NCBI GenBank assembly: GCA_030748415.1
Contig: JASMMA010000007.1
Coordinates: 76,023 to 140,022, forward strand
From: Planctomycetota bacterium
Lineage (GTDB): Bacteria; Planctomycetota; UBA1135
DNA length: 64,000 nt
Direction: 5' to 3'
Shown here: piece by piece, positions 55,107 through 64,000 of the stretch
Numbering within the stretch: position 1 is the stretch's first letter
Layout of the letters: each line of letters starts with the position of its first letter
The notes under the pieces: generated by a model
What the model saw: only the letters and a program-made list of their open reading frames with translations
Databases searched by the model: none
Told to the model about the DNA's origin: nothing
Translations under genes and position numbers: made by a program

Positions 55107-57122
55107 CTACTTGGCGGAAACTTGGACGCTCTTATGAATTGCCTTGCCCCGGCCGAGGACCGTTGCGCATGCTTGAGCAAGCTCAACATCCTCCACAGTC
55201 ATCGCCGAGCGGAGGACATTTTCATCTTCGGTAAGTAGCTTTGTGGTTCCATCACGGGTCATGATTCCATCAAGAGCACGAGCGGCGGCAGCGCGTTTTT
55301 GGGCGCTATTTCCGCCATCAGCAATCTCGGACAAAAGTTGCTGCGCCTCAGCAGCAGTTCCCCAGTGGCCTAAAGCCATCATAATGGGGATAGCAACATC
55401 ATCTTCGCGGCCGAGAAAGCTCACGAGAGATTGTTGAACGCCAGCACCAGAACCGGAACTCCGGTTCGCCATTCCAGCTAGAGCTTCCGCGGCGCGGGCA
55501 GCAGTGCGACGGTAGCCCATGCGCTCTGGATCAAGTTCGCTCAAAGAAGAACGCACATCCTGAAAGGTCAAGGTGTCGTAAACAGTGGCATCATCAATGT
55601 CACCAGTAGCGGAGCCATTGCCCTGAACCAAAATGGGTGTGTTGGCGTACTTTCCGTTTTGGCGAATCCGCTTCACGAGTTGGCGCGCGTAAGTATCTGG
55701 AAGAGGATCCTGAATAACGAAGGCATCAATGTTCAGGCCGCGGTAAAGATTACTTAACCCAGAAGCGGCATCGGAAGCAATCAGGCTGGTGCAATTTGCC
55801 GAACTTGCAAGTCCTTCAGCCAGATTGTTAGCAAAAGCATTGTCAGCGCTGAAAATCTGAACAGAATGCAAACCTTGAATGCTGGCCGCCCGCATGAGGG
55901 TTGAGACCAGAGTTGAGCCCTGTTCGCCTGCATTTGCGAGAGAGATTGCGGCAGAAAAACTAATGGTGGGGACAGAACTGTTTAGAGCTGTTCTGAGGTT
56001 TCCGGCCTGAATAGCGGCCGGGCTATCCAACATCTCGATTAGAACAGCAGCCGTCGGAACATCGTTCGAGGACCTCAACGCTTCTCCGAGGGCAGAGTTC
56101 AATGCTTCGGTGCTCAAGCTCAGGCCGGCGTTAAATTGTTCAGCAGCGCGAACATTTTCACCAACAGCACGCAAGAGAGCAACTTCGGCAGCGTAAACCA
56201 AGGCCAATCCTCTGGCGGCCTGAGATGCGAGATTGGAATCGCTGGATTGTGCAGCTGCCTCAAAGCAACCCTTTGCAAGCTCCATTGGAATCAATCCAGC
56301 CTCAAGCTCATCAAAGAAAAGTTTTGCTTGGCCATCCAAGCCCCAGCGAACGCCATGGTTCTCAGTTTCACTCAATCCAAGTGAAGGGTCATAGTTGTAG
56401 TAGCCTAGGCCCTGCTTCAAGTATGCGCTCTCGACATTTGTTGCGTACCCACGGCAAAGCGCACGAATGGAACCATCCGAATCGCTTTTCGCCATTTGGG
56501 CAAGGCGAGGGATTGCGCGGGGGTCCCCCATCTCCACAAGGACTTGGGCAACTGCCAAACGCACCTTGTTATTTTCAGAATGAGAAGCAACCAAAAGCGG
56601 AGGCAGTGCATCGGAACCCAAACGAGAAAGAGCGTATATCGCAGCAAAACGAGTGGAGTCGTCTGAATTGAGTGAAGACACCAATGGAGGAACGGCAAAT
56701 GGACCATAGGTCATTCCGAGTTCCCAGATTGCCTTTCCTCGCTCAGTGTAGGTGCCCTCAAAACAACGGGCGGCAACTTCGGCAGCGGCATCAGCATCTC
56801 GGATGGCTTCAACTCCCTTGGTGCGAGCAGCTTCGAGAACGGTTAGGGCAAAAGTTCGGAACTCAGGGTTGTCAGCCATCATGAGTTGAACCAGGGCATC
56901 CTGGCTTTCATTCATTAGGCGTACTGCATCTGCCTGAGATGGGTCCATGCTGACCACTCGGCGGAAATGCTCGAGAGCCGTTTCGTATGCTTCAGCGCGG
57001 AATGCGCGAAGGCCATCAGAAAATTCCGAATCCACACCACTGGACTGGGCCAAGATGGAAGAGGAAGGAAGAAGGATGAAAGCAGCCAGAAGAAGGCTGC
57101 GTACCGCTTGCCGGTGGTTCAT
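55107..57122 (-). CDS. Exported HEAT-repeat protein with receiver-like segment
   Basis: A 671-residue protein with a signal peptide (LLLAAFILLPSSSILAQ) and TPR-like helices (about 30-70). HEAT-type repeats follow, for example RFAAIYALSRLGSDALPPLL and VRLAVAQVLVEMGDPRAIPR. Around residues 410-520 the sequence reads like a CheY receiver fold (VQIFSADNAFANNLAEGL ... DAFVIQDPLPD ... TPILVQG) without the acidic pocket. It is followed by more helical repeats. Function unknown; probably a periplasmic scaffold. Preceded by a good sigma-70-type promoter at 57213-57240. Confidence 0.7.
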   Translation of the reverse strand: MNHRQAVRSLLLAAFILLPSSSILAQSSGVDSEFSDGLRAFRAEAYETALEHFRRVVSMDPSQADAVRLMNESQDALVQLMMADNPEFRTFALTVLEAARTKGVEAIRDADAAAEVAARCFEGTYTERGKAIWELGMTYGPFAVPPLVSSLNSDDSTRFAAIYALSRLGSDALPPLLVASHSENNKVRLAVAQVLVEMGDPRAIPRLAQMAKSDSDGSIRALCRGYATNVESAYLKQGLGYYNYDPSLGLSETENHGVRWGLDGQAKLFFDELEAGLIPMELAKGCFEAAAQSSDSNLASQAARGLALVYAAEVALLRAVGENVRAAEQFNAGLSLSTEALNSALGEALRSSNDVPTAAVLIEMLDSPAAIQAGNLRTALNSSVPTISFSAAISLANAGEQGSTLVSTLMRAASIQGLHSVQIFSADNAFANNLAEGLASSANCTSLIASDAASGLSNLYRGLNIDAFVIQDPLPDTYARQLVKRIRQNGKYANTPILVQGNGSATGDIDDATVYDTLTFQDVRSSLSELDPERMGYRRTAARAAEALAGMANRSSGSGAGVQQSLVSFLGREDDVAIPIMMALGHWGTAAEAQQLLSEIADGGNSAQKRAAAARALDGIMTRDGTTKLLTEDENVLRSAMTVEDVELAQACATVLGRGKAIHKSVQVSAK

Positions 57123-57212
57123 TCGAGTACCGCGGTCAAAAGACCTGGTCGGGGGGATTGAATTGCGCAGGATTGCGCCCAGGAGACTAGTTCGTGGGCT
57201 TTGGGAGGCAAC

Positions 57213-57240
57213 ATAATAGGGACTACAAAAGGTGGGTCAA
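57213..57240 (-). promoter_or_regulatory. Putative sigma-70-type promoter of the HEAT-repeat gene
   Basis: On the minus strand TTGACC (57235-57240), a 16-nt spacer and TATTAT (57213-57218). Transcription would start near 57206, about 84 nt before the start codon. The -35 overlaps the end of anmK. Confidence 0.5.
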
Positions 57241-58355
57241 GAATTGGGTCTAGGAACCCATTTTCCCAGGACGGTTGGCTGGCTCACTCCCGTGGTTGTC
57301 GGCCAGGATGTTGGCTCCCCTAAAAGGAAGGCATCGGCCAGAAGGGCAAAGGCAGCCGCCTCGCGAGAATCAGAATCCCAACCCAAATCAGAGAATTGCC
57401 GGAGGGTTGTTCCAGCAGAAAGCCCTCGCTCTAAAGCCTTTACCATGCAAGGGTTATGCGCGCCACCGCCTGCAAGAAAAAGATCGCCCCCGCGCCAGTT
57501 GGCCCTCCTTAGGCTATCGCTCACACACCAGGCTGAAATCTCAGCAGCGGTTGCGAGAAGATCTCTGAGTGGCACGCTAGGAGCAAAGGCTCGCATTTTT
57601 TTGGCAAAAGAAAGGCCAAATATTTCCAATCCTGTACTTCTCGGAAGGTCCCTCTCAAAAAATGGTTCGGCTTTCAAGTGCTCTAGGAGGTCTTCCCTGA
57701 CTTTCCCAGAGAGGCCCAATTTGCCATCAAAATCGCAAGAAAGGTCCGTTTCCAGCCGGCAAAGAGCATCCAGCGGGCCATTCGCAGGGCCTGTATCCCA
57801 TGCTTTTGGTGGAGAATCCCCCTCCAAAAGAGTGATATTTCCAAGTCCTCCCCAATTTAAAATTGCCAATCGTGGGGCGTGGTGACGGTGCAGAACCCAG
57901 TCTGCATAAGGGGAAATCGGCGCGCCTTCACCTCCTGCGGCTAAATCGCTCCAGCGGAAATCCCCCACAACTGGGGCACCGGCCGACTCAGCAATAACGG
58001 AAATATCTCCAAGCTGAAGGGTCCCCCCCCGATTGCCATCGTGATGGAATATGGTCTGCCCATGCGACCCAATTGCCAAAAGTTCCTGAGGAGAGACTTG
58101 TATCGAAGATAAAAAAGCTTGCGCCTCATTTCCCATCCATTGACCAAGTTGGAAATGGTAATCGGCAACCTCAGATACGGTCCATTTGTTTGCACGAAGA
58201 ACTGCAGCCTGAAGCTTCGTGGAGTAAGGTCGAAATCCGCGCTCCAACAGGTCTGCAGTCTTTCCGGTCCCTTCGCCTCGAATGGCGAGAAGGGCAAAGT
58301 CCAACCCATCGGCTGAGGTCCCAGACCCCATGCCGAGGAGCAATCGCTTGGACAC
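57237..58355 (-). CDS. anmK: Anhydro-N-acetylmuramic acid kinase
   Basis: A 372-residue sugar kinase of the ASKHA fold recycling peptidoglycan fragments to MurNAc-6-phosphate. Motifs: GSGTSADGLDFAL (usually MSGTS), GSHGQTIFHH, NWGGLGNITLL (usually GGIAN), AWDTGPANGPLD and LAGGGAHNP. It lies 2 nt after a LysM-protein gene, consistent with a shared cell-wall role. Indicates that this organism handles peptidoglycan. Confidence 0.9.
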   Translation of the reverse strand: MSKRLLLGMGSGTSADGLDFALLAIRGEGTGKTADLLERGFRPYSTKLQAAVLRANKWTVSEVADYHFQLGQWMGNEAQAFLSSIQVSPQELLAIGSHGQTIFHHDGNRGGTLQLGDISVIAESAGAPVVGDFRWSDLAAGGEGAPISPYADWVLHRHHAPRLAILNWGGLGNITLLEGDSPPKAWDTGPANGPLDALCRLETDLSCDFDGKLGLSGKVREDLLEHLKAEPFFERDLPRSTGLEIFGLSFAKKMRAFAPSVPLRDLLATAAEISAWCVSDSLRRANWRGGDLFLAGGGAHNPCMVKALERGLSAGTTLRQFSDLGWDSDSREAAAFALLADAFLLGEPTSWPTTTGVSQPTVLGKWVPRPNS

Positions 58356-58357
58356 GA

Positions 58358-59125
58358 TTACTCTGTTGGAATTTTCAATACCCAGCCTATTTGAAGGCTG
58401 GTATCGGAATCAGGAAGGAGAGTGTTTGCTTCAACTAAAGCATTGACTCCACCTTCTACTCGGTATTTCTGAGAAAGGCTCCACAAGCTGTCGCCAGCAA
58501 CAACCGCATGTTCCAAAACGCCCGCAGGCTTCGGCGCTTGCACCGAACGAGGGTTCTTTAATGGCCGAATGGCGGGCAAATGAATCAGTTGGCCAACTTG
58601 AAGCTGAGTCGGCTCAAGGCCTTCATTCAAGACCAGGATTTCATGAACCAACTTAGAGGAACCTAGTTCATTCAAAGCAATCTGGCCAAGAGTGTCCCCT
58701 TTTCTAACCGAGTACTTCAGGATTTCTGCATCCCAGATATCCTTCTCGTCAAGCTGCAAAATGGTGGCCTCGGGCTTAGCTGGAGGATTCGGAGCTTTTG
58801 TTTCAAGCGATGGGGTCGTGGTTGCGTTTGCAACTTTGGCCTCCGAAGGCTTAGCTGTGCCTTCTGCAAAAGAGGAGGGCATTTCTGTGGAGCGAGCTTT
58901 GGCCTCGAGTTGTACCTCGGGGGCTGGGATCTTCTCCGGGGCTTCTGCTAGCAAATCTTTCGCAGTTCCAACAGGTTCAGAATCCCCAGGATCGGCCCAT
59001 TCAGACGGTGTGCTAATGGTGAGCGGTTCCTGGCGCTGCTCTACTCCACGGTAAACGACAACGGACAGAAGGATTCCAACTAGGGCTAATGCCCCTGCGA
59101 TGATTTGTTTTTCTAGACGACCCAT
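58358..59125 (-). CDS. Membrane-anchored protein with two LysM domains
   Basis: A 255-residue protein. One N-terminal transmembrane helix (about 8-26) is followed by a Pro/Ala/Glu-rich linker (about 30-130). Two LysM peptidoglycan-binding domains follow: YSVRKGDTLGQIALNELG and HAVVAGDSLWSLSQKYR, each about 45 residues. No catalytic domain is present. It probably ties the inner membrane or a complex to peptidoglycan. It is cotranscribed with anmK, and two palindromes lie upstream (59149-59207). Confidence 0.85.
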   Translation of the reverse strand: MGRLEKQIIAGALALVGILLSVVVYRGVEQRQEPLTISTPSEWADPGDSEPVGTAKDLLAEAPEKIPAPEVQLEAKARSTEMPSSFAEGTAKPSEAKVANATTTPSLETKAPNPPAKPEATILQLDEKDIWDAEILKYSVRKGDTLGQIALNELGSSKLVHEILVLNEGLEPTQLQVGQLIHLPAIRPLKNPRSVQAPKPAGVLEHAVVAGDSLWSLSQKYRVEGGVNALVEANTLLPDSDTSLQIGWVLKIPTE

Positions 59126-59148
59126 TCAATTCCCCTTTGGCTGAGGCC

Positions 59149-59207
59149 CACAATATATTGTGCGAGACATCATTTTCCAACACCTTTCTTGTACCACAAT
59201 ATATTGT
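59149..59207. promoter_or_regulatory. Twin palindromes ACAATATATTGT, operator candidate
   Basis: A perfect 12-bp palindrome, ACAATATATTGT, occurs at 59150-59161 (extended to CACAATATATTGTG at 59149-59162) and again at 59196-59207. Centres are 46 bp apart. Both lie in the 105-bp gap between the LPS-kinase gene and the LysM gene. The core CAATATATTG fits the NrdR-box consensus, but the spacing and context do not. Probably regulator sites for LysM-anmK. Confidence 0.5.
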
Positions 59208-59230
59208 CCCCAAAAGACTTGGGACTACTA

Positions 59231-59941
59231 CTAGTTTTTCGGATTCTCCTCAAGCTCCAGAAGGCGGCGACGAGCGGCGGCAGTTTCACCTCGATCGGTG
59301 TGGGGCGAAACGAACCAGAGCCGGCGCCAAAATTTACCCCTGAGTAGGCGCCGAGCTTCCTCCGCAGTTAAAAGTTCGGGGGAAAACCGAGCCAACCATT
59401 TCACAACGGCATTTGAATCAACTGAAGCAAAAACTCGGGCCAAAAAAGCGCTCCCAAAGGGTCCAGGGACCCAAGCGGCACCAAAATCTACACAAAACAG
59501 TTCGCTGTTTGAGCTGAGGAGCAAGTTTTGCGACTGGCGCAAATCTAAATGAAAGACTCCCCGTTCGTGAATCGCAGAAACTAGTTCTCGAAGCTGATTC
59601 GCGATTCCTTCTGGATCCAACAAGAATGCTTCCCGCGTTAGAGGTTTCCCATCCAGCCAGGAACATATAAATGAGTGGGAATCAGGTTGAGCTAAAAGTT
59701 GTGGGACGCCTTTCAGGCCTTCTACTTTGCGAAGAGCCTTCCGTTCTCGACCTAACAACCAACGGGCCAAGGGTCGAACCAGGGCCAAATTCGAGCCACA
59801 ATCCTTAACGAGAACGGGCCCCCCCTCAGTTTCAACCCGATACACGGCCGGTTTCAGGAGTGCGCCTCGGCTCAACAGCTGGCGCGATGCCGAATCCAGC
59901 CCCTTTCGATTCCAATTCCCTGGGCCGAAGGATTGAGGCAT
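59231..59941 (-). CDS. Kdo/lipopolysaccharide kinase-like protein (second copy)
   Basis: A 236-residue protein-kinase-fold protein. Catalytic loop VFHLDLRQSQNLLL (Asp and Asn in place) and metal motif FCVDFGAAW are intact, unlike the 20878 paralogue. The N-terminal region VLVKDCG supplies the ATP-binding Lys. Such enzymes phosphorylate inner-core Kdo or heptose of LPS; a RIO-like role cannot be excluded. It follows the PEMT-like gene by 3 nt. Confidence 0.75.
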   Translation of the reverse strand: MPQSFGPGNWNRKGLDSASRQLLSRGALLKPAVYRVETEGGPVLVKDCGSNLALVRPLARWLLGRERKALRKVEGLKGVPQLLAQPDSHSFICSWLDGKPLTREAFLLDPEGIANQLRELVSAIHERGVFHLDLRQSQNLLLSSNSELFCVDFGAAWVPGPFGSAFLARVFASVDSNAVVKWLARFSPELLTAEEARRLLRGKFWRRLWFVSPHTDRGETAAARRRLLELEENPKN

Positions 59942-59944
59942 TTG

Positions 59945-60535
59945 TTACTGGAAGAAACTCCGGAGTGGAGACCAAGAAGGTGCAGTCCAAACTGCAAGCA
60001 TTGCAATGGCAAGCACAAAACCCCATGGCCATTCATGGTTCTCTCCTACTAGCTTCCATGAGAAGCGGCGGTCGTCTCCGCTACGCCAAGGAGTCCACTG
60101 CGGCCAGAAGTCGGGAACATTCTCAGCATGGCGATCCACTTGCTCGCCAAAAATCTTCTGCAAACGGCCATACTCCTTTCGGAACTTCCTGGGCATGTAG
60201 AAGGCAAAGAACACTGCAATCAAAAAGAGGGAAAAGCCCCACACCCACCGGCCTTGCTGCGTTTCTAAATTTCCAGCGGCAAGAGCAACGCCCAAAAGGG
60301 CAAAAAAGGAACCTAGATAGGCTGGGTTCCGAGTGTGGGCATAAGGACCTGTTGTGACCATGAGCTGATTCTTTTCAAGGTGCCCAAACGCCCAAATGCG
60401 CAAGAGCCAGGCCGAAAGGACGAAGAAACACCCAATTCCGAAGGTCATCGGCCGGGGGTCCGCAAGGGAAACAAGAGCCAAACTGAAGATATAAACAGCT
60501 ATTTTCCGAGGCGTTGGTTTTTTTGAGGCAGTCAT
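59945..60535 (-). CDS. PEMT/isoprenylcysteine-methyltransferase-like membrane enzyme
   Basis: A 196-residue membrane protein with about four helices. The SAM-binding signature of the phospholipid-methyltransferase/ICMT superfamily is visible: TGPYAHTRNPAYLGSFF, followed by EYGRLQKIFGEQ, as in EEx-x-L-x-x-x-F-G. The methyl acceptor is unknown; lipids or prenyl-proteins are possible. First gene of the minus-strand set PEMT-LPS kinase, divergent from the lipoprotein at 60612. Confidence 0.8.
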   Translation of the reverse strand: MTASKKPTPRKIAVYIFSLALVSLADPRPMTFGIGCFFVLSAWLLRIWAFGHLEKNQLMVTTGPYAHTRNPAYLGSFFALLGVALAAGNLETQQGRWVWGFSLFLIAVFFAFYMPRKFRKEYGRLQKIFGEQVDRHAENVPDFWPQWTPWRSGDDRRFSWKLVGENHEWPWGFVLAIAMLAVWTAPSWSPLRSFFQ

Positions 60536-60611
60536 GTCGGGTTACGGCTTGCAGGCGAGGCCGCTATCAGGGATGATTGTCCATCCGCAGGCGCGCCAAT
60601 CAACCTTCAAA

Positions 60612-61099
60612 ATGCGATTCGTTCCCCTTTTCCTTTCTTTTCTCGCCACTGCTTGCGCTGTGGCCCCCCAGATTCAGCCCGAAACACGAGCTGTCCGCGT
60701 TACCTACTTGGACCACAAATCGGGGAACAAGATTGGGCTCTTCAACGAGTCCAATATCGATAAAACCAATTACTACGCTCAAATGCGAAAGGATGCCTCG
60801 TACAAAGTCGTTTCTGACCTTCATATGGGAGCTCTTATGTTGCAACTTCGGGAATTGAATTACTTCAATGATGCCGCCCCAAATAATCAAAGAGTGCGAG
60901 GTGCTCGGTCCACCATTCAAATTGCGATTGAAGGACAAACCTGGACCCTGGCCTATGTATCAGGCGGAACCCAAGAGCAGCTCCTTCAAATCCAAGACTG
61001 CAGATCCGCCATTCGAGCGATTTATGATGCGAATCAATCCTTCCAAAGAGTAGAAAACTCCGAGGGTGCGGACTACTTCAAAGAGACGCCAACCCGTTC

Positions 61100-61103
<4 letters not shown>
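60612..61103 (+). CDS. Small lipoprotein of unknown function
   Basis: About 163 residues from ATG 60612, chosen because it starts a lipoprotein signal (MRFVPLFLSFLATAC, lipobox LATAC). An upstream in-frame ATG (60534) would precede it by 26 non-signal residues. The mature part has charged and beta-like stretches and one predicted helix but no recognised domain. It is coupled to kdsB by ATGA, which suggests an envelope/LPS context. Confidence 0.65.
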
Positions 61104-63483
<2,380 letters not shown>

Positions 63484-63485
63484 AG

Positions 63486-63758
63486 ATGACCGAAACTGAA
63501 ACCCCGACCGACTTCCGCCTCTTTTCCCAAAAGTTAGCCCTTCAAGGGTTCTACGCATTGGGAATTCTTGATGTACCCGGCGCCCCGAAACAAGACCAGC
63601 CCAACCTCCAAGCAGCAAAGATGGTCATAGATGACCTCATGCTTCTGCGAGAGAAAACAGAAGGCAACCTGACCGACGGCGAGCAGATGACCCTAGATAA
63701 GTTCATTTCTGATCTGCAGTTTCAGTACCTGGAAGTGTCAAAGTCCACAGAAACCTAA
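63486..63758 (+). CDS. DUF1844-family protein
   Basis: A 90-residue protein with the DUF1844 signature: a hydrophobic helix (ALQGFYALGILDVP), AAKMVIDDLMLLREKTEGNL and a final helix (FISDLQFQYLEV). Function unknown for the family, which is frequent in Planctomycetota. It starts 2 nt after pyrG, and its stop abuts the left end of an insertion sequence. Confidence 0.8.
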   Translation: MTETETPTDFRLFSQKLALQGFYALGILDVPGAPKQDQPNLQAAKMVIDDLMLLREKTEGNLTDGEQMTLDKFISDLQFQYLEVSKSTET

Positions 63759-64000
63759 AGACACTGACCCCAAACATTGGGTCACAAAGTCCCAAAAATA
63801 GGAAAGCGGAAAAAGCGAAACTTCAACAAAGAGGCGACCGACCAAGGTCGGTCGCAAAGGCCCACGACCATGGCAGGAGTTTCCTCCAAATTTTTCTTCG
63901 TGATGGACCGCACATAGTTACGAAAAGCAATCCAGATCCACATATGCAAGTCAATGGACTTCCGTTTCTTTGCATGACACCAAGAGCGACGGACCAGGCG
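63759..64000. mobile_element. Left end of an insertion sequence (truncated by window)
   Basis: The end begins AGACACTGACCCC and has the subterminal hairpin TGACCC-CAAACATT-GGGTCA, the same layout as elements A, B and C. A minus-strand transposase reading frame ends at 63782 and runs off the window. Only one terminus is visible. Confidence 0.7.
63782..64000 (-). CDS. C-terminal fragment of a DDE-type transposase (5' end outside window)
   Basis: The frame is open from 64000 to a TGA at 63782 (72 residues seen). It reads RLVRRSWCHAKKRKS, then AFRNYVRS, then ETPAMVVGLCDRPWS, matching the tail R-L-x-R-x-S ... Y-N-x-x-R ... T-P-A-M-x-x-G-L-x-D-x-x-W found in IS1-like DDE transposases (recognition by motif). 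No catalytic residues are in the window, so whether it is functional cannot be judged. Confidence 0.65.
   Translation of the reverse strand, partial: RLVRRSWCHAKKRKSIDLHMWIWIAFRNYVRSITKKNLEETPAMVVGLCDRPWSVASLLKFRFFRFPIFGTL

Noticed and set aside
59149..59207. Firm call of NrdR boxes
   Set aside because: Core sequence fits, but the 46-bp centre spacing is not typical and no ribonucleotide reductase gene is adjacent, so only a general operator is claimed.

Overview
The window looks like a Planctomycetota-type chromosome, roughly half G+C by eye, with very dense coding. Signs of this are an ECF sigma factor translationally coupled to a Ser/Thr kinase with TPR-like repeats, PQQ beta-propeller and prenyltransferase-repeat surface proteins, FG-GAP and HEAT-repeat exported proteins, and a Gram-negative envelope toolkit (KdsB, two Kdo/LPS-kinase-like proteins, a family 9 glycosyltransferase, Lgt, FabZ). 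Many genes overlap by 1-8 nt (ATGA, GTGA, TAATG), several use TTG or GTG starts, and convergent genes often share complementary stop codons. I see no rRNA, tRNA or CRISPR array. The species cannot be named from the sequence alone.

Layout: (1) 1-10161 (+) is one operon of exported or membrane structural proteins (a 5'-truncated membrane protein, PQQ protein, prenyltransferase-repeat protein, large membrane protein, coiled-coil protein, WGDLPPR-tail protein), followed by an exported protein at 10224. (2) 11333-14485 (-) is thiS-thiG-CPBP protease-gamma carbonic anhydrase-larE. (3) 14546-19424 (+) is nusA-infB-rbfA-trmH, with a putative promoter and an intrinsic terminator in the nusA leader. 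(4) 19447-28354 holds cysS, an LPS-kinase-like gene, a heptosyltransferase-like gene, a gluzincin lipoprotein, a HAD phosphatase, lon and a gltP-like symporter. (5) 28388-31140 (-) is the ECF sigma/kinase pair. (6) 31187-39551 (-) is a sulfate-activation operon: RHH regulator, ATP sulfurylase, three alkaline-phosphatase-superfamily enzymes, APS kinase, a second RHH protein and a four-helix membrane protein. It contains no PAPS reductase or sulfotransferase. (7) 39957-44861 (+) is a set of exported proteins, a MATE transporter and FabZ. (8) 45047-53210 has a Pus10-like pseudouridine synthase, lgt, a divergent RNase HII-like nuclease, a Tex-like protein, fusA and thrB. (9) 53207-60535 (-) has a degenerate PTS enzyme I, a HEAT protein, anmK, a LysM protein, an LPS kinase and a PEMT-like methyltransferase. 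(10) 60612-63758 (+) has a lipoprotein, kdsB, pyrG and a DUF1844 protein. The window ends in a partial insertion sequence.

Two features stand out. One is the PAPS-making operon at 31187-39551, where small RHH proteins share a C-terminal L-x-x-L-G-Y ending and the first gene has a tandem-repeat operator candidate. The other is the 263-residue Pus10-type pseudouridine synthase, a family regarded as archaeal and eukaryotic, reduced here to its catalytic part. A family of three ~166-bp inverted-repeat elements shares its termini with the partial insertion sequence at the right edge, so a nearby transposase may mobilise them.
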